A stretch of DNA of 64,000 nucleotides from Cyclospora cayetanensis (taxonomy: Eukaryota; Apicomplexa; Conoidasida; Eucoccidiorida; Eimeriidae): assembly GCF_002999335.1 (NCBI RefSeq), contig NW_020312037.1:342889-406888 (forward strand). Direction: 5' to 3'. A program made the translations under genes and the position numbers. Position 1 is the first letter of the stretch. Every line of letters begins with the position of its first letter. The notes under the pieces are model-generated. The model was given only the letters and a program-made list of their open reading frames with translations. It made no database searches and had not been told where the DNA came from. Positions 33,714-44,861 of this stretch are shown piece after piece.

Positions 33714-35472
33714 ATGGTGCGACTGCTACTGCGCATGAAGGCGGACCTCGAGAACGTCGAGTCAATTGAGTTCCCAACAGAATACACCTGGAACGTCGAT
33801 GGTCAGTCACCACGACTGCAGCTGGAGCAAGTAAAGCGTTGTGGCCAGATGACTTACCCTGGGAATTACCTGGCAAGCACAGCCAACTGTAGCGAAGCTG
33901 GCAGAGAAATTCGTACGATGGGCCAACAGGCAACAGTGGCATCTGATGTATATACAAATTACTCTCCCTTTCAAATTTTATAGCTACATTTGTCCAGTTG
34001 TACGTTGCTCAATGAACGGTGTCCTAGTATGTGCAGGCGTTTTCCAGCTGTGGGCCCTAATGGCCTCTGTTGATTCTTTTTGCAGTCACTCAAATGGGCG
34101 GCACAGAGGAGCGAAAGGGAGTAACTTTTTCGGCTGCAGAGGAATTCGATATCCCCAATAGCAGAGGGTACGCACTCTAACGCTCCTGTACAGTACAGGG
34201 AGCTTCGTGGAGGCTCGAGACCACCGACAGGCCATGGGGAATTCTATCACTTGCGAGGCATTGTAGCTGACAATATCCCTTAATAAAGCTTCTCGCACCA
34301 TGTTGCGCATTCTCGAAGCTACTCACGCTCGCAAAACCTCCGTATTACGCGTTCATGGATGCGCGCGCAGAACAGCAAATCTGATAATTAGATTTGATGG
34401 TAGCAAGCACTCGGCCACCATAAATGTGGAACAGGTAACAGCGACCTAGCCAATCAGTTACTCTGCAGCGCTTCTTCTTCTATCACTCTGTGCTGTGGAT
34501 GTTTGCGCTGGATCTACCTTCGTATTGCAAGACATGCGTGAGTGGCCTTTCGAATGATGCACATGGCTGCTTTCTGCTCGCTCCCTATCTGTGTCTCTTT
34601 CAGCGTCCTCCTCACAGTTGCCGCTTTGCGTAAATTGAAGTGCGTTGATGGCTCTGGATGCGCTCGAAAGATTGCTCCTTTCAGTCATTTATTCAACATG
34701 GCGCCGTTGTGCTACATGTTTCAGGTAAAAGGAGTCACCCGGCCGTACACCGCAGCCGACAGCGGCCAGTTCGTTCCCATTGTCGCATTTGAGTGCAGAG
34801 GGTGAGAAGCACCCGTTTCTAGGATTCTTCGCAGCAGCAGCATGTCAGAGGATTTACCCCATGTTCCGAATTAGCTGCTTACTTGTCGTCCCTCCGTGCC
34901 GATAACGCGCCTTATTGTAAGCGCGAGGTCCATAGGTTCAAACCTTGAGTTTCGGGTCTGTCTTGTGCTGCGTGAAGCATGGAGCCGACAAAGTGGACAC
35001 CTACAGCTGGATGCATAGTCAAAGGCTCCAAAACCTCCTTTAGCGACGCTGATCTCGCGGAGGACTGGGCCGAGTTCGACGAGGTGAGGAGCCTTAAAGG
35101 CGTTCACATTCGATCTAGCTGAGACGCGCTGTCCTTTGGGTTTCTATTTTCTCGGTTTTTTCTCATATTGAAGTAGAGTGCAGGGGTAGCCTTCATGCAT
35201 CGTGAAGAAAAAGATGCTGGTGGAGCCCCCGGGTGACAGTACCGCCGTTCCCGTACGTACGGGATGCATGTGCGGAACCCCCACCAATGACATCTGTATG
35301 GCTCTCCTGGGGACCCTGTCAAAGCATGTGTTAGCGGGCTGCTAGGCACGAGCGTTGCTTTTGCAAGCATGAAATAAGGGGCCATTTGGATACATGCAAA
35401 CCTCTGCAGGCCGCAAATGCAAGCGTTGGCATCTACGACGTGGAGTTCGACTTTGTCGTCCACAAGGGCTAA
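33714..35472 (+). CDS. CZIB/UPF0587 (C1orf123) family protein lacking both CXXC motifs
   Basis: Seven exons in phase: 33714-33801, 33998-34018 (21 nt), 34086-34167, 34371-34434, 34725-34801, 34978-35083, 35410-35472; 166 residues against about 160 in the human protein. Family blocks: MVRLLLRMKADLENVESI at the N-terminus, VTFSAAEEFDIPNSRGTANL, RPYTAADSGQFVPIVAFECR, and ASVGIYDVEFDFVVHKG at the C-terminus. The family normally holds one zinc ion with two CXXC motifs. Here the first reads RCSMNG (residues 32-37), with Asn in place of the second Cys, and the second reads RFDGSK (about 71-76), with no Cys. The fold seems kept and zinc binding lost. The microexon was placed by phase and homology, so the first motif depends on that choice. 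The cellular role is poorly known. Confidence 0.9.
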
Positions 35473-36904
35473 AGTCGCACACGTAGAGACATATATGTGT
35501 ACCTATTTAGAGAGGCACATAAAGGCCACTAAGTACTTTCCGCGGTACTTATTAGTACCCCTACTGGGCCATGCTGTGACTCTTGGGCAAGCAGCGCACC
35601 GCTGCGAAGTGACCCTGAGATGCGCAGCTATGAAGTGGCCCTTTTGGAAACACCCGGTAAGCGGAACGCTTTACGCATTGAAGCATTGGCGAAATTGATC
35701 GGAAGCAGCGTGGCGAAAGCAGCAGCACTGCCTCTCTGTGCTGCACTTTCTTTGTGGCGTAGTGCCTTTGCGCTGGCACAGACCCTCACATCCCAGTGAC
35801 TCGTGCAGAGTCAGCACTCATCTCTCTTCCTTTTTGTAATACAGTGCCTCAGATTCATGCTTTACATACAGATTATTAGTGGGGGTTCCTCGCGTGCAAC
35901 CGGTACACGAACGGCGGTCCAGCGAAGCACCCCTGTGGGGCCTTGATATTCTGAACACTTGTGCGTGGCCTCCATAGCATGAAAACTGGGGACCGTTTGC
36001 TGATACCTCCGGCATAGAGCTTCTTGCTCTTGCCTGCGCTATATTGCGCAGTCTGCTGCTGCGCCGAATTGGGAGCAGAGCGACCCAGAAAGTGCCTCCG
36101 GTTGGGTGGCTGTCAAGCTAGTGGTGGAGACGCAGTTTGGCTGCTTTAAAGCAGCAATTATTTGCGCAAAGAATATTTCTAGGGTCGTCCGGTGGCTCGT
36201 AGAAGCTCTCAAGACACCTCAGGCAGCGCAGCCCTGCTGATGCAGCTCGGCTACACGCTGCTGCGGAGCCCTCTGTGAGGAGTCTTCTATGGATATGGCC
36301 GAGCAAAAACAGCCGTAAATGTGCATTTTTGATTTGATCAATGGAAACTTTTGCTGCAACAATGTTATTTCGTGCCTCTATGAAGCTTGGGGCTGTCCCA
36401 TCACGACCCGCGAGCTGCGTTCCTCCCGCAGCATTGTCTGCAGAATTTCAGTCATACCACCGAAAATCAATTCTATAGTTGGCTGCGTCTGTTCACTTTG
36501 CATCACGGGCATTTTGTTGGTGCAGCAGCAGCATCCGTCCTTGGAGTACCTCCACCAGTGACCGCGCGCTCTCGGCCAGGGTAGCAACGGCACCAACGGC
36601 AACAACGTTAACAGCAGGGCCTAACTGCAGTAGAGGAAAAATCTTGGCAGCACAATTGACACACAAGCTCTTCCCACCCCCGGCTCTCAACAACTAAGAA
36701 ATCCCCAGCTTCCACGCCTTGATACCGTGCGGCAGGCAGCCGTCGGGTCCAATTCGCTCACTGAGCAGCCATAGGAGCACCGGCATAAATCGTTTGCTGC
36801 TGCAAGACGCGAGGGATTACATCAGAGACAGCACAAGAGGCAGCGACGAGGCAGCAGCCGCTCCTGCGTGCTTGCCGGCTGCAGCGGCGAGCCGGGAGTG
36901 CAGC
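35473..36904. other. Intergenic region between CZIB and the TBC gene
   Basis: About 1.4 kb. The frame of the TBC gene is open from about 36719 but contains no ATG before 36905, so an upstream non-coding or short coding exon is possible. CAG-type repeats reappear from about 36.5 kb. Nothing else is supported. Confidence 0.5.
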
Positions 36905-39900
36905 ATGGGAAAGGGCAGCAGCAGCAAGGGAAGCAAGATGAAGCGCAGTAGCAGAAATAGTACGATGAACACCAATGAAGCAGGGGAATGCCCCTCCTTG
37001 GCTTCTTCCTTGGCGGCTCACCAAGCGTGTTCTTTCTTCATGCCCTTCGCTGCTTCTTCATCTCGTGCTATTGGAGCTCCCACGGGTGCTACCAGCGACA
37101 GCAGCAACGCAGCAGCCGCAGCCTCCGCGTTGCTTGCAGCAGCTGCTGCTCCCTGCTGCAGCTGCCCGCGAACTATGGCAGGGGACTGCAGAAGGCTGCG
37201 TGCGTGGGAGAGGCGCGCGGAGGTGGACGCCGTGCAACAGCCCCTGTTGTACGAGCGACTGGCGTGTCTGTTAGAAGAAACTGTTGTAGTGCCTTGTTGC
37301 TGCGATGAAGCCAGCTGCAGTCGCAACAGCAACAGCAGTCGCAATGGCAGTTACAGCAACGAGACGGGAACGGCCGTTGTTCCCCCCAACACCAACGACA
37401 CCCATAGCAGCGATTCGTTGCGGACCCCCGAGTTTGCTGTGAGGCATCCAGACACAGCAGCTTGCAGTCAAACGTTCCCAGAGCCCCTCCATACGGAGAG
37501 CAACAGCAGCAATAACACGAGCAACAACAGCAGCAGCAGCAGCAGCAATAACAGCATCCCTCTCCCTGATAGGAGCAATGGTGCAAGCAAAAAGAATGTC
37601 CACTACGTGCGGCGGAGTGTTGCGCTCTTGCTGCTGGGCAGCACAGACTGCAATGCGATCGAGCTGGACGTGAATCGAACTTTTCCCTCCATCCCCTTCT
37701 TTAAGAAGGAGGGACAGAACGCACTCAGGAGAGTACTCCAAGCCTTCGCTGTCTTCGACCCCGTGAGCCGTCTGCAGCAACTGCCCGCTTCTGTTGAGCC
37801 GCCACACATTGTGCTGCTTTGCTTGCGTCTGCCACGCATGCTATCGGATGGGTGTGTGTTTCCGGCTGCTGCTGCAGGAGGTGGGGTATGTTCAGGGGAT
37901 GAATTTCGTCGTGGGTGCTCTTCTCTACCACAGCAACACGACAGTGCATTGGTGCTCACGGGGCCCTCCTGGCTCGGCTATGAGGCTGCTGCAGGAGGAA
38001 GAGGACTCATTGGCAGCGGGAGCGAAGGCAGCTCCCTCAGCAGCCGGCAGAGCTGCAGGCACAGCAGCCAGTGCCGCACACTTTACCTTAAGGACACGGG
38101 AGAATAGAGTTTTTTGGCTTTTGGTGTCTCTTTTCCATTTTTATGAGCTGAGGAGGCTCTACCTTCCCTCCCTCCCCGGAGTCTTCGAGCGTTGCGCGGC
38201 CCTCGAGAAGATGCTCAGTGTACAGACACCCGAGCTTCTTGAACACCTTGTGAGAGAGAGGCGCCCTTGGGCTGTGCCTGCTGCTGCTGCAGCGTTTGCG
38301 CTTGCCTTATGCCATCGGCATCTGCTCAATTCTCCAGGATTTCGTCATGGTGGAATAATCTGTCGAACACTGTGTGCCTTCTAGGAAGGTGCTGCTGGTG
38401 CAGTGCAACGGGGGGCGGCGTTGCTGCGGGTGCTGCGTGCGGCCTACACTTTTGGGAAATGTCACATGTGACAATGTCACATGTGACAATGTCACATGTG
38501 ACTCTGCTTTTGCAGCGTTCGTGTGGTGTTTCTTTGCCGCTCCTCACTTCGGACTGGCTGCTGACGCTGTTCGCATACAGCATCCCGCTCCCCGCCCTCT
38601 CCCTCGTTTTTACGTGAGAATCCCCTTTGTGTCTTGCGGTTATACGGCATCGAGTTTGGAGGCTCAGGGTTGAGGGGGGACTCATATTGTGTGTCGTTAT
38701 TGAGCTTTGGGTGCTGGCCAGATTTTATGAGGCCCCTCCCAATTCTTGTTTGAGCTTCGGCGTGTTGCTTGTATTTGTCCCCTTGCGGCAGGCAGTTCTT
38801 TGAAGAGGGCTGGGTGTTCATCCACAAGTTGGTGTGTGCAAGGCTGAAGCGCATGGAGGCTGCGATCCGGGGAGCGACGGATATCGTGGAGGTTGTTACC
38901 ATAGCCAAGGCACGTGTCTTGTGCTGCCCGTAGGGCCCTGCGTGGTGCTGCCTCGTGCTGAGGCTGCCGTCGTGGTCTGTCTGCGTTTGAAAGGCTGGTG
39001 CTCAGGGGTGTTTCCGCATCGACCTGACCCTTATGAGCGGCAGCGCTGCTGATTCTTGTCTGCGTGCCTTCAGACATCTCCTCCTCCAGCACGCTTGGGT
39101 TTAGTAGGAGGCACTGTCCTCTCGTGGCTCTCTGCCGCTTCGGAGAGTGCGGCGCGGGCTGGCGTCGGGGGCGAACAAGGATCGCACATGCTTCAATCCT
39201 TCTCTACTGCCATCAGAAGACACCAAAAACAGAAGCTCTACCCTATTTCTACCAATCCTTCGGTAAAAAAATTTTCATGCTTGCGTTGCTGACTCTGCTC
39301 CTCAGGCTAGGGTCCTGTCCTCTGCCCCGTCACTGCAGAAGCTGCTAGCCCTCTTCCCATCGCTTCTCCCACACACCCTCTGCGAAGGGGGGAGTAGCAA
39401 CACCCTTGTGCTTGCAGGAGTGTGTGCACAAGGGATCGCCCAGCGCATTTATCTCGATGCTGTTTTTTTGTTCGGGGCTGTCTTGTGGCAGAATGATCCC
39501 AACAGCTGCGGAGACGATTCTGCATGGTGTGCCATTGTGGACGATGTGCTTGAAATGAGCGCAGACAGACTCGATTGTAAGGCCTATGTGCTCGCTGCCT
39601 CGGAGTTTTGCTGTTGCAGCTGCTGCTTCTGGTGCTATTTTTGAAGCTCTCACGATTGAACAGTTCTTACTGCTGGATTAAACGCAGCCGCTTGTTCTGT
39701 GGCCTCCCTATGTATCCTGGCTCTGAGCTTGCGACCAAGTGCTGCTGTTCATTTTGGCATTGCTGCAGTTATTGAGATGGAGTTGAACATGCTGCAGCAG
39801 CAGCGACCGCTGCCTCCCCAGGCTGCCCCCTCGGGGCCTACCGACCCCCTGTGGAGGCGTGTGGACGAGGCAACGAAGTTGCTCTCACTGGATAGCTGCT

Positions 39901-40322
39901 CGCCTCCTGCCGCTCCTGATGCGGGCGCAGATTCAGATTCAGCAGCAGCAAGCTCAGGAAAAGCAGTTTCCAGTGCTCCTTGTGCAGAAGCTGCGGAGAC
40001 TAAGGCACCCCCTGATGTTACCGCCTTTACGTCTACCTCTCCCAAGGACGCACCACTCACATCAGCTCCGCCAAGCAGCAGCAGTGGGGGCAGTAGAGGG
40101 ACCTCTCGGCCCTTCGAAATTAAAACTTCAGACCGACTCTACGTGAAGCGCACTGCTGCGCTGTTGCGATCCCTAGGACGGGAGAAGACAGCGGCAGAGA
40201 CAGAAGAACTTTGTGGCATTGCCCTGGCGCACCATCGGCTGCTGCTGCACATCTCCGCTCAGAGACAGCACCTGCAGAAGCTAGCCAGGCAGGTGCTAGC
40301 GAGGCCCACGCAGCTTCTTTAG
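36905..40322 (+). CDS. TBC-domain Rab GTPase-activating protein
   Basis: Supported exons: 36905-37762, 37878-38249, 38516-38613, 38792 to 38891 or 38909, probably 39306 to about 39393, and 39769-40322 (stop at 40320). The middle (38.9-39.8 kb) is not fully resolved. TBC proteins accelerate GTP hydrolysis on Rabs with paired Arg and Gln fingers. Both are present: IELDVNRTFPSIPFF (about residue 252) and GYVQGMNFVVGALLYH (about 289). Further blocks: RVFWLLVSLFHFYELRR, LLEHLRSCGVSL joined cleanly to SDWLLTLFAYSIPLPAL, then QFFEEGWVFIHKLVC. The first 240 residues are Ala-, Ser- and Asn-rich, including runs of alternating Asn/Ser from AAC/AGC repeats. The C-terminus is low in complexity, then helical. 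The subfamily is unclear. The ATG is the first in the frame. Confidence 0.82.
38458..38502. repeat. Three perfect 15-bp tandem copies carrying a 12-bp palindrome, in a TBC intron
   Basis: AATGTCACATGTGAC is repeated three times without mismatch (38458-38472, 38473-38487, 38488-38502). Each unit contains the perfect palindrome GTCACATGTGAC. The array ends 13 bp before the exon 3 splice acceptor (AG at 38514-38515), where a polypyrimidine tract and branch point would be expected. Confidence 0.97.
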
Positions 40323-43300
40323 AGCCTCAGCCACTGGCTGGCTGACGCAGCGCGGTATTGATTGTCACAAATCCACCACCAGCATCAGCAGTGCTGGTTG
40401 CAATGAAGCAATGCTCGAGAGCTGCTACAGAGACACAGCTTGCGAGAGAGACACAGCATCAGCATGACCGAGGAATTCAGCTTGTCTCGGTGCTGCAGCA
40501 GCTATTAGTGTTTTTTTTGTGTCTGGATATCTAAGACTGGCACTTATTGCCGCTGCTGCTCCTCGACACGCTGGTGCCGTGCCCTTAGTTGCGCTTCTTA
40601 CCGCTGCTATCTATGGCGAAATACCTAGATTCACAGCCCAAGTGTATTCGTAGCTCACAAGGGAGTGTACGGAGGCGAAATGAATTCACCGAGTACTCTT
40701 TAAACGCTGATACAGTTCGAAGTAGTAACACTGACAGTAATTGGTAGCATTCAGTCTAAAAACATGGATTAACGTGGACAGGCTCCCCATGCTGCGCCTC
40801 TCCTTCTCCAGATGGGTATTGTTGCAGTAGACACCTGGAAGTAGCTGCTACGTTAGCGCCTCTAGCCCAGTGTGGGGTACCGGTTGTCCACAGGCAGCTG
40901 AAATACCCTTCCAGACGACATTGCAGACCCTCGAACGCGCGTTGCAGTTGTCAGGGCGCCTGTGTATGGGATGATTCTACAGCGGAGAGTCTTGCGGCAG
41001 GGCGAAGCGCATTCTTGCAGAGGCCACTTCCTGGAGGCCCCCACCGCATAGGAGCAAGCCATGATATGATTGAGCACGGTCAGAATTCGGGTAGCTCAGG
41101 AATGGGGAAATGGCTAGCAACGATTCGCTCGAAGCTCTTGAACTGTGAACTTGGATGCGCTTTCAGCACGGAGTTCCGATGATCGACCACCAAGATATAG
41201 GACGAGATTAAATTCTCTCAGCCTGTCTCTTTTCTGACCCTATTATGTAGGGATTGCGATTTCCTGTGTCGTGCCGAATGCGCTTCAGGTGTATCGTTCT
41301 TGTCGCCTTTTTGTGGGGGTTTATCCCCCGCACCCCTGTACTGCTTCCTTGCCCCTCTCTGACTTTTATAAATTGTTCTTCCCTCGCCAGGTCTGCTATA
41401 ATGTACTACGGTCTTGATGCATACAAGAGGGGCACAAAGTACTTACGAGGACATCAGTTGCCTAGAGGTTCAGCTCTAGCCAGTATGGGTTGTGCATCGT
41501 TGGAAAACTGATACGTGGACAATCGAGGTTTGATGTAGCTCAAGCAGAGATGTTTATGCTCCATCTTCACCTTTAGTTGCAGGGAAATTTGAATGTTCAT
41601 AAATGGTCATTGAGATGTGCGACAATGTAGCAGCGCTCCCCGAGTTTTGAATGCGTAGAGTCATTCGGAACTACCTAGACGTAGCGTGGTCGTTCAGCTC
41701 CTGAATACTCTGCTGAACAAGAATGCGTTGCATCATACGGAAATACTTAATGAGAAGATCCAATACTGGGGAGACGAGGCGATGACATTTGGCAGGCGTC
41801 CCAACGTTCCTGCAAGTCAAGGCGCCAATTCAGCGTCCAGCTACTCTTGACGTTCTCTGTGTAGCGGTCTTGGGGCCAATGCAGCACTCTGTAGAATCAA
41901 GCTGTTAGCCTTCGTTCAAAAATTAGGTTGTTCAAGGCAAGAAAGTGGAACCAAACGCACACCCTGCTGGCATTGTCTTCTGCTGCGATTCATCCCATGC
42001 CCAAATATCAACCCTCTAGTCTGACAGTGCAACACCAAGCAACCGATTAAGCGAAAGCACAATTTACTTACAGCGGAATTACTTGCAAATGAGACCAACA
42101 GCATTTCCCTCACACCGGTAACGCCCCATTTAGGGTCTTCATAGGGAGTCAGTCAACTCATTAATCAATGGGTAACCAACAGGAAGTTAGGGAGTGTTGT
42201 TTGAAAGGAGCTCCGTCTCTCCCCTGTCCATCCACGTGGGGTTCCGACATGAGGGGAGACGGGCAGCTAGAGTGTGTGTAGCTGCGCTTTCAAGGCATCC
42301 CGAGCATTCGCAGCTAGTTACACATCGCACCTGGAGGCCACACATACAACATTGCGTCTTCTTATATTGAGCTTGTGCTACACTGTAACAGATAAGAAAT
42401 ACGAACACACACATCCAATAGTGCATATTTCACCATATATTAATCAATGTGGCTAGTTTTAAAAAAGTGCGAAGGCATAGCTTTACCTGCCTCAGTACTG
42501 ATCAACGAATAAGCTGAATGTTGTTGGACACATCGCAGGGCAGCGAGTATAGCAAACCAGGCTGTTATTTTATTTTACAGTACTCTGCTACCAGTACCCA
42601 ATTTTTAATAAGAATAAAGCTCACATCGGCCGAATTCATGACTCAGATGCCCATGTGTGGTACCAACTTCTTTACAGCACTCTTAGGCGTCTGCAGGACC
42701 ACAGAGCAGTATATGCCTCAGTGGCGACCTGGCTGGGTGAGTGCAAATCTCGGAACTGATATAGTTGTGACTCGCCCTACTACCTCTCTTTTGCTTCCTC
42801 ATTCACCCAAAACCGACACTTGGGGATGAAAGAAAGCGGCCTCTGTGTGGAGCAAGGGTGAGCTGGCTTCCAGTTCTTTAGATGACTATTCAGGTAACAA
42901 GCTCACATATGAACATATTTAACAACCGTTTCAATGTATCGTTTGTAGCGGAGCGGGTTACCCTCGCCGAAAATAAATAAAACCATTTGTGGGATTCCTG
43001 GCGTATATGTGGGATGACCTGTAGAATATTGAATTTTAGATTGGAGTACACATCAACGAGCAAAGTTATGTGTTGGGCTTGTGTATCATGTTCCCTCGTG
43101 CAATTATATGTAAACGTTCGGAGTACCACACACATTGTTGTGTAGCGGCTGTGCTACATTTTGTCTCCTCAGTAAATTAGTGATCTTCAAGAACTAGATG
43201 TGGTTGTTCGGTTTGTATTTCCTTTTTACTGCAGTGTAGTGGTTGCTCATCACATGAGAACGCATTTTTGTGCGCGTGCTACCAAGGTGCCAAGTGCAAC

Positions 43301-44861
43301 TAAGTGCTTATGGACAAAGTACTTCGACGATGCAAAAACACTCACACTGACACTCGTTGCCCCCGAATATCTGAATACTGAGGGGTGCTACAAGGGGAAG
43401 AGGGATCTCGTTCGGAAAACGCTCAATAACTTTCTATTGTGTTTGTATTGGGCCTGAAGTTAAAGGTATCCCTATGAATACGTTAAATCGAAGGTTACAT
43501 GGCTCAGCCACTTGAACCCGGGCAAGCCTTTCCCCCCTCTTGAGAGGAGCCTGTAGTACAAGGACAGCCATGGTACTGGACTGGTGGGAAGATGTTCCTA
43601 CTAGCGTTCACTCAACTGTTGATGTAGTTAAAGGAGCCCTGGTGTCTTGAATGAGATTCTAGGAGGGGAGGTGCAGAACGCCACCAAACGACGTTCTAGC
43701 CTCAAACATCACCGACGAAGCATCCTGACAGAGCTAGTCACACCACGCCAAACGACTCGGCTTGCTGAAAATGAAAATTGCATCCATACTCTTAGCATCC
43801 TAGAGACTGCAGTAATGAGACTGAACCCAGGATTATCCCTTTAAACTGAACGAAACACATTTGGAATGCAAACGAAACCCTTTCAAAAGTATATTATGTC
43901 CTTGAATTTTGGGAGTCGGGCCAACCAACAGGTTTAAGTACCACTGCATATATCTGTACGCGACACACTCCGAAGGTAAAAAGCACCCAAAGCTGGAGCC
44001 TTTGCGAAACTGCTGCCTGTTTTAGCTCCCTAGTTTACATGCGCATTCCAACAGGCGTAACATCGGCTAGACACAGGGCAGCAGCTGCTGCCGCAGCGAC
44101 TGTGCCCTTCTCCAAAATACTACCTGCATAAGAAACAAATAACAGTTATAGTGCAATGGCAGAGAGCAGCAAGGCTGCCTGCGAAGAGGATTAACAGCTG
44201 CCGAAGATGCTGTGGAAGCCAGCCCTGTCATGCGGACTGCATACACATACAGCCTTTGCAGTTGTTGTTGTTGCAGTTGCCGCTGCCGCCCTTTTATCGA
44301 TTGGCGCTGTGCAACACAGCGAAATGAAAGATTACTATTCTTCTTCTACATAGTTAGACGGGAGTCACTGCTATTGTTACCGTTTCAGTAGCCGTGCTGC
44401 GGTCGTTGTTGTTGAGAGCAGCCGCCGCCGACGAAGGCCGCGCCGGAATCTCGCGGTGGCTGCTGCTGCTCTTCATGCTACAACCTGTAGCCACTGTAAA
44501 ACTCATGCTTCTGCTGCACCGATACAGTGTACACACGGATCTGAGGCCTAGCAGCCACTGCAGCCGCTCTCCTCCTACTGGAAGCCACCCCGTCCCTTAC
44601 CTGTTGCCGCTCTCGGTAGACGCACAGACTGCCTCCTGATCCCTCTTATCGACACGGACGGACAGAAGGACGGACGGCTTTGAACCAGGCAGCCCTACGG
44701 GAGGAGCTCCAGGGCCAGGGCAGCAGGTGCTGCTGCTCATCTCACACTTTTTCGAGTCGCGCACACGTACCAGACAGCCCCTAAGGGGAATGCCTGGGCA
44801 CCTCAAAATCAGCGGCTAGCCGTACTGCTGGAGCGCTGCTGCTTCTGCTGCAGCAAAAGGA
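40323..44861. other. Gene-poor segment between the two TBC genes
   Basis: About 4.5 kb. From 40.6 to 43.9 kb there are no CAG repeats and only scattered frames under 105 codons with no recognisable protein. From about 44.0 kb CTG/CAG triplets return, leading into the TBC1D22 gene. The 3' UTR of the first TBC gene and the promoter of TBC1D22 must lie at the ends. No tRNA, rRNA or transposon was recognised. Confidence 0.55.

Noticed and set aside
34890..34945. tRNA-like B-box (GGTTCAAACC) in CZIB intron 5
   Set aside because: No matching A-box, acceptor stem or anticodon arm could be folded around it.
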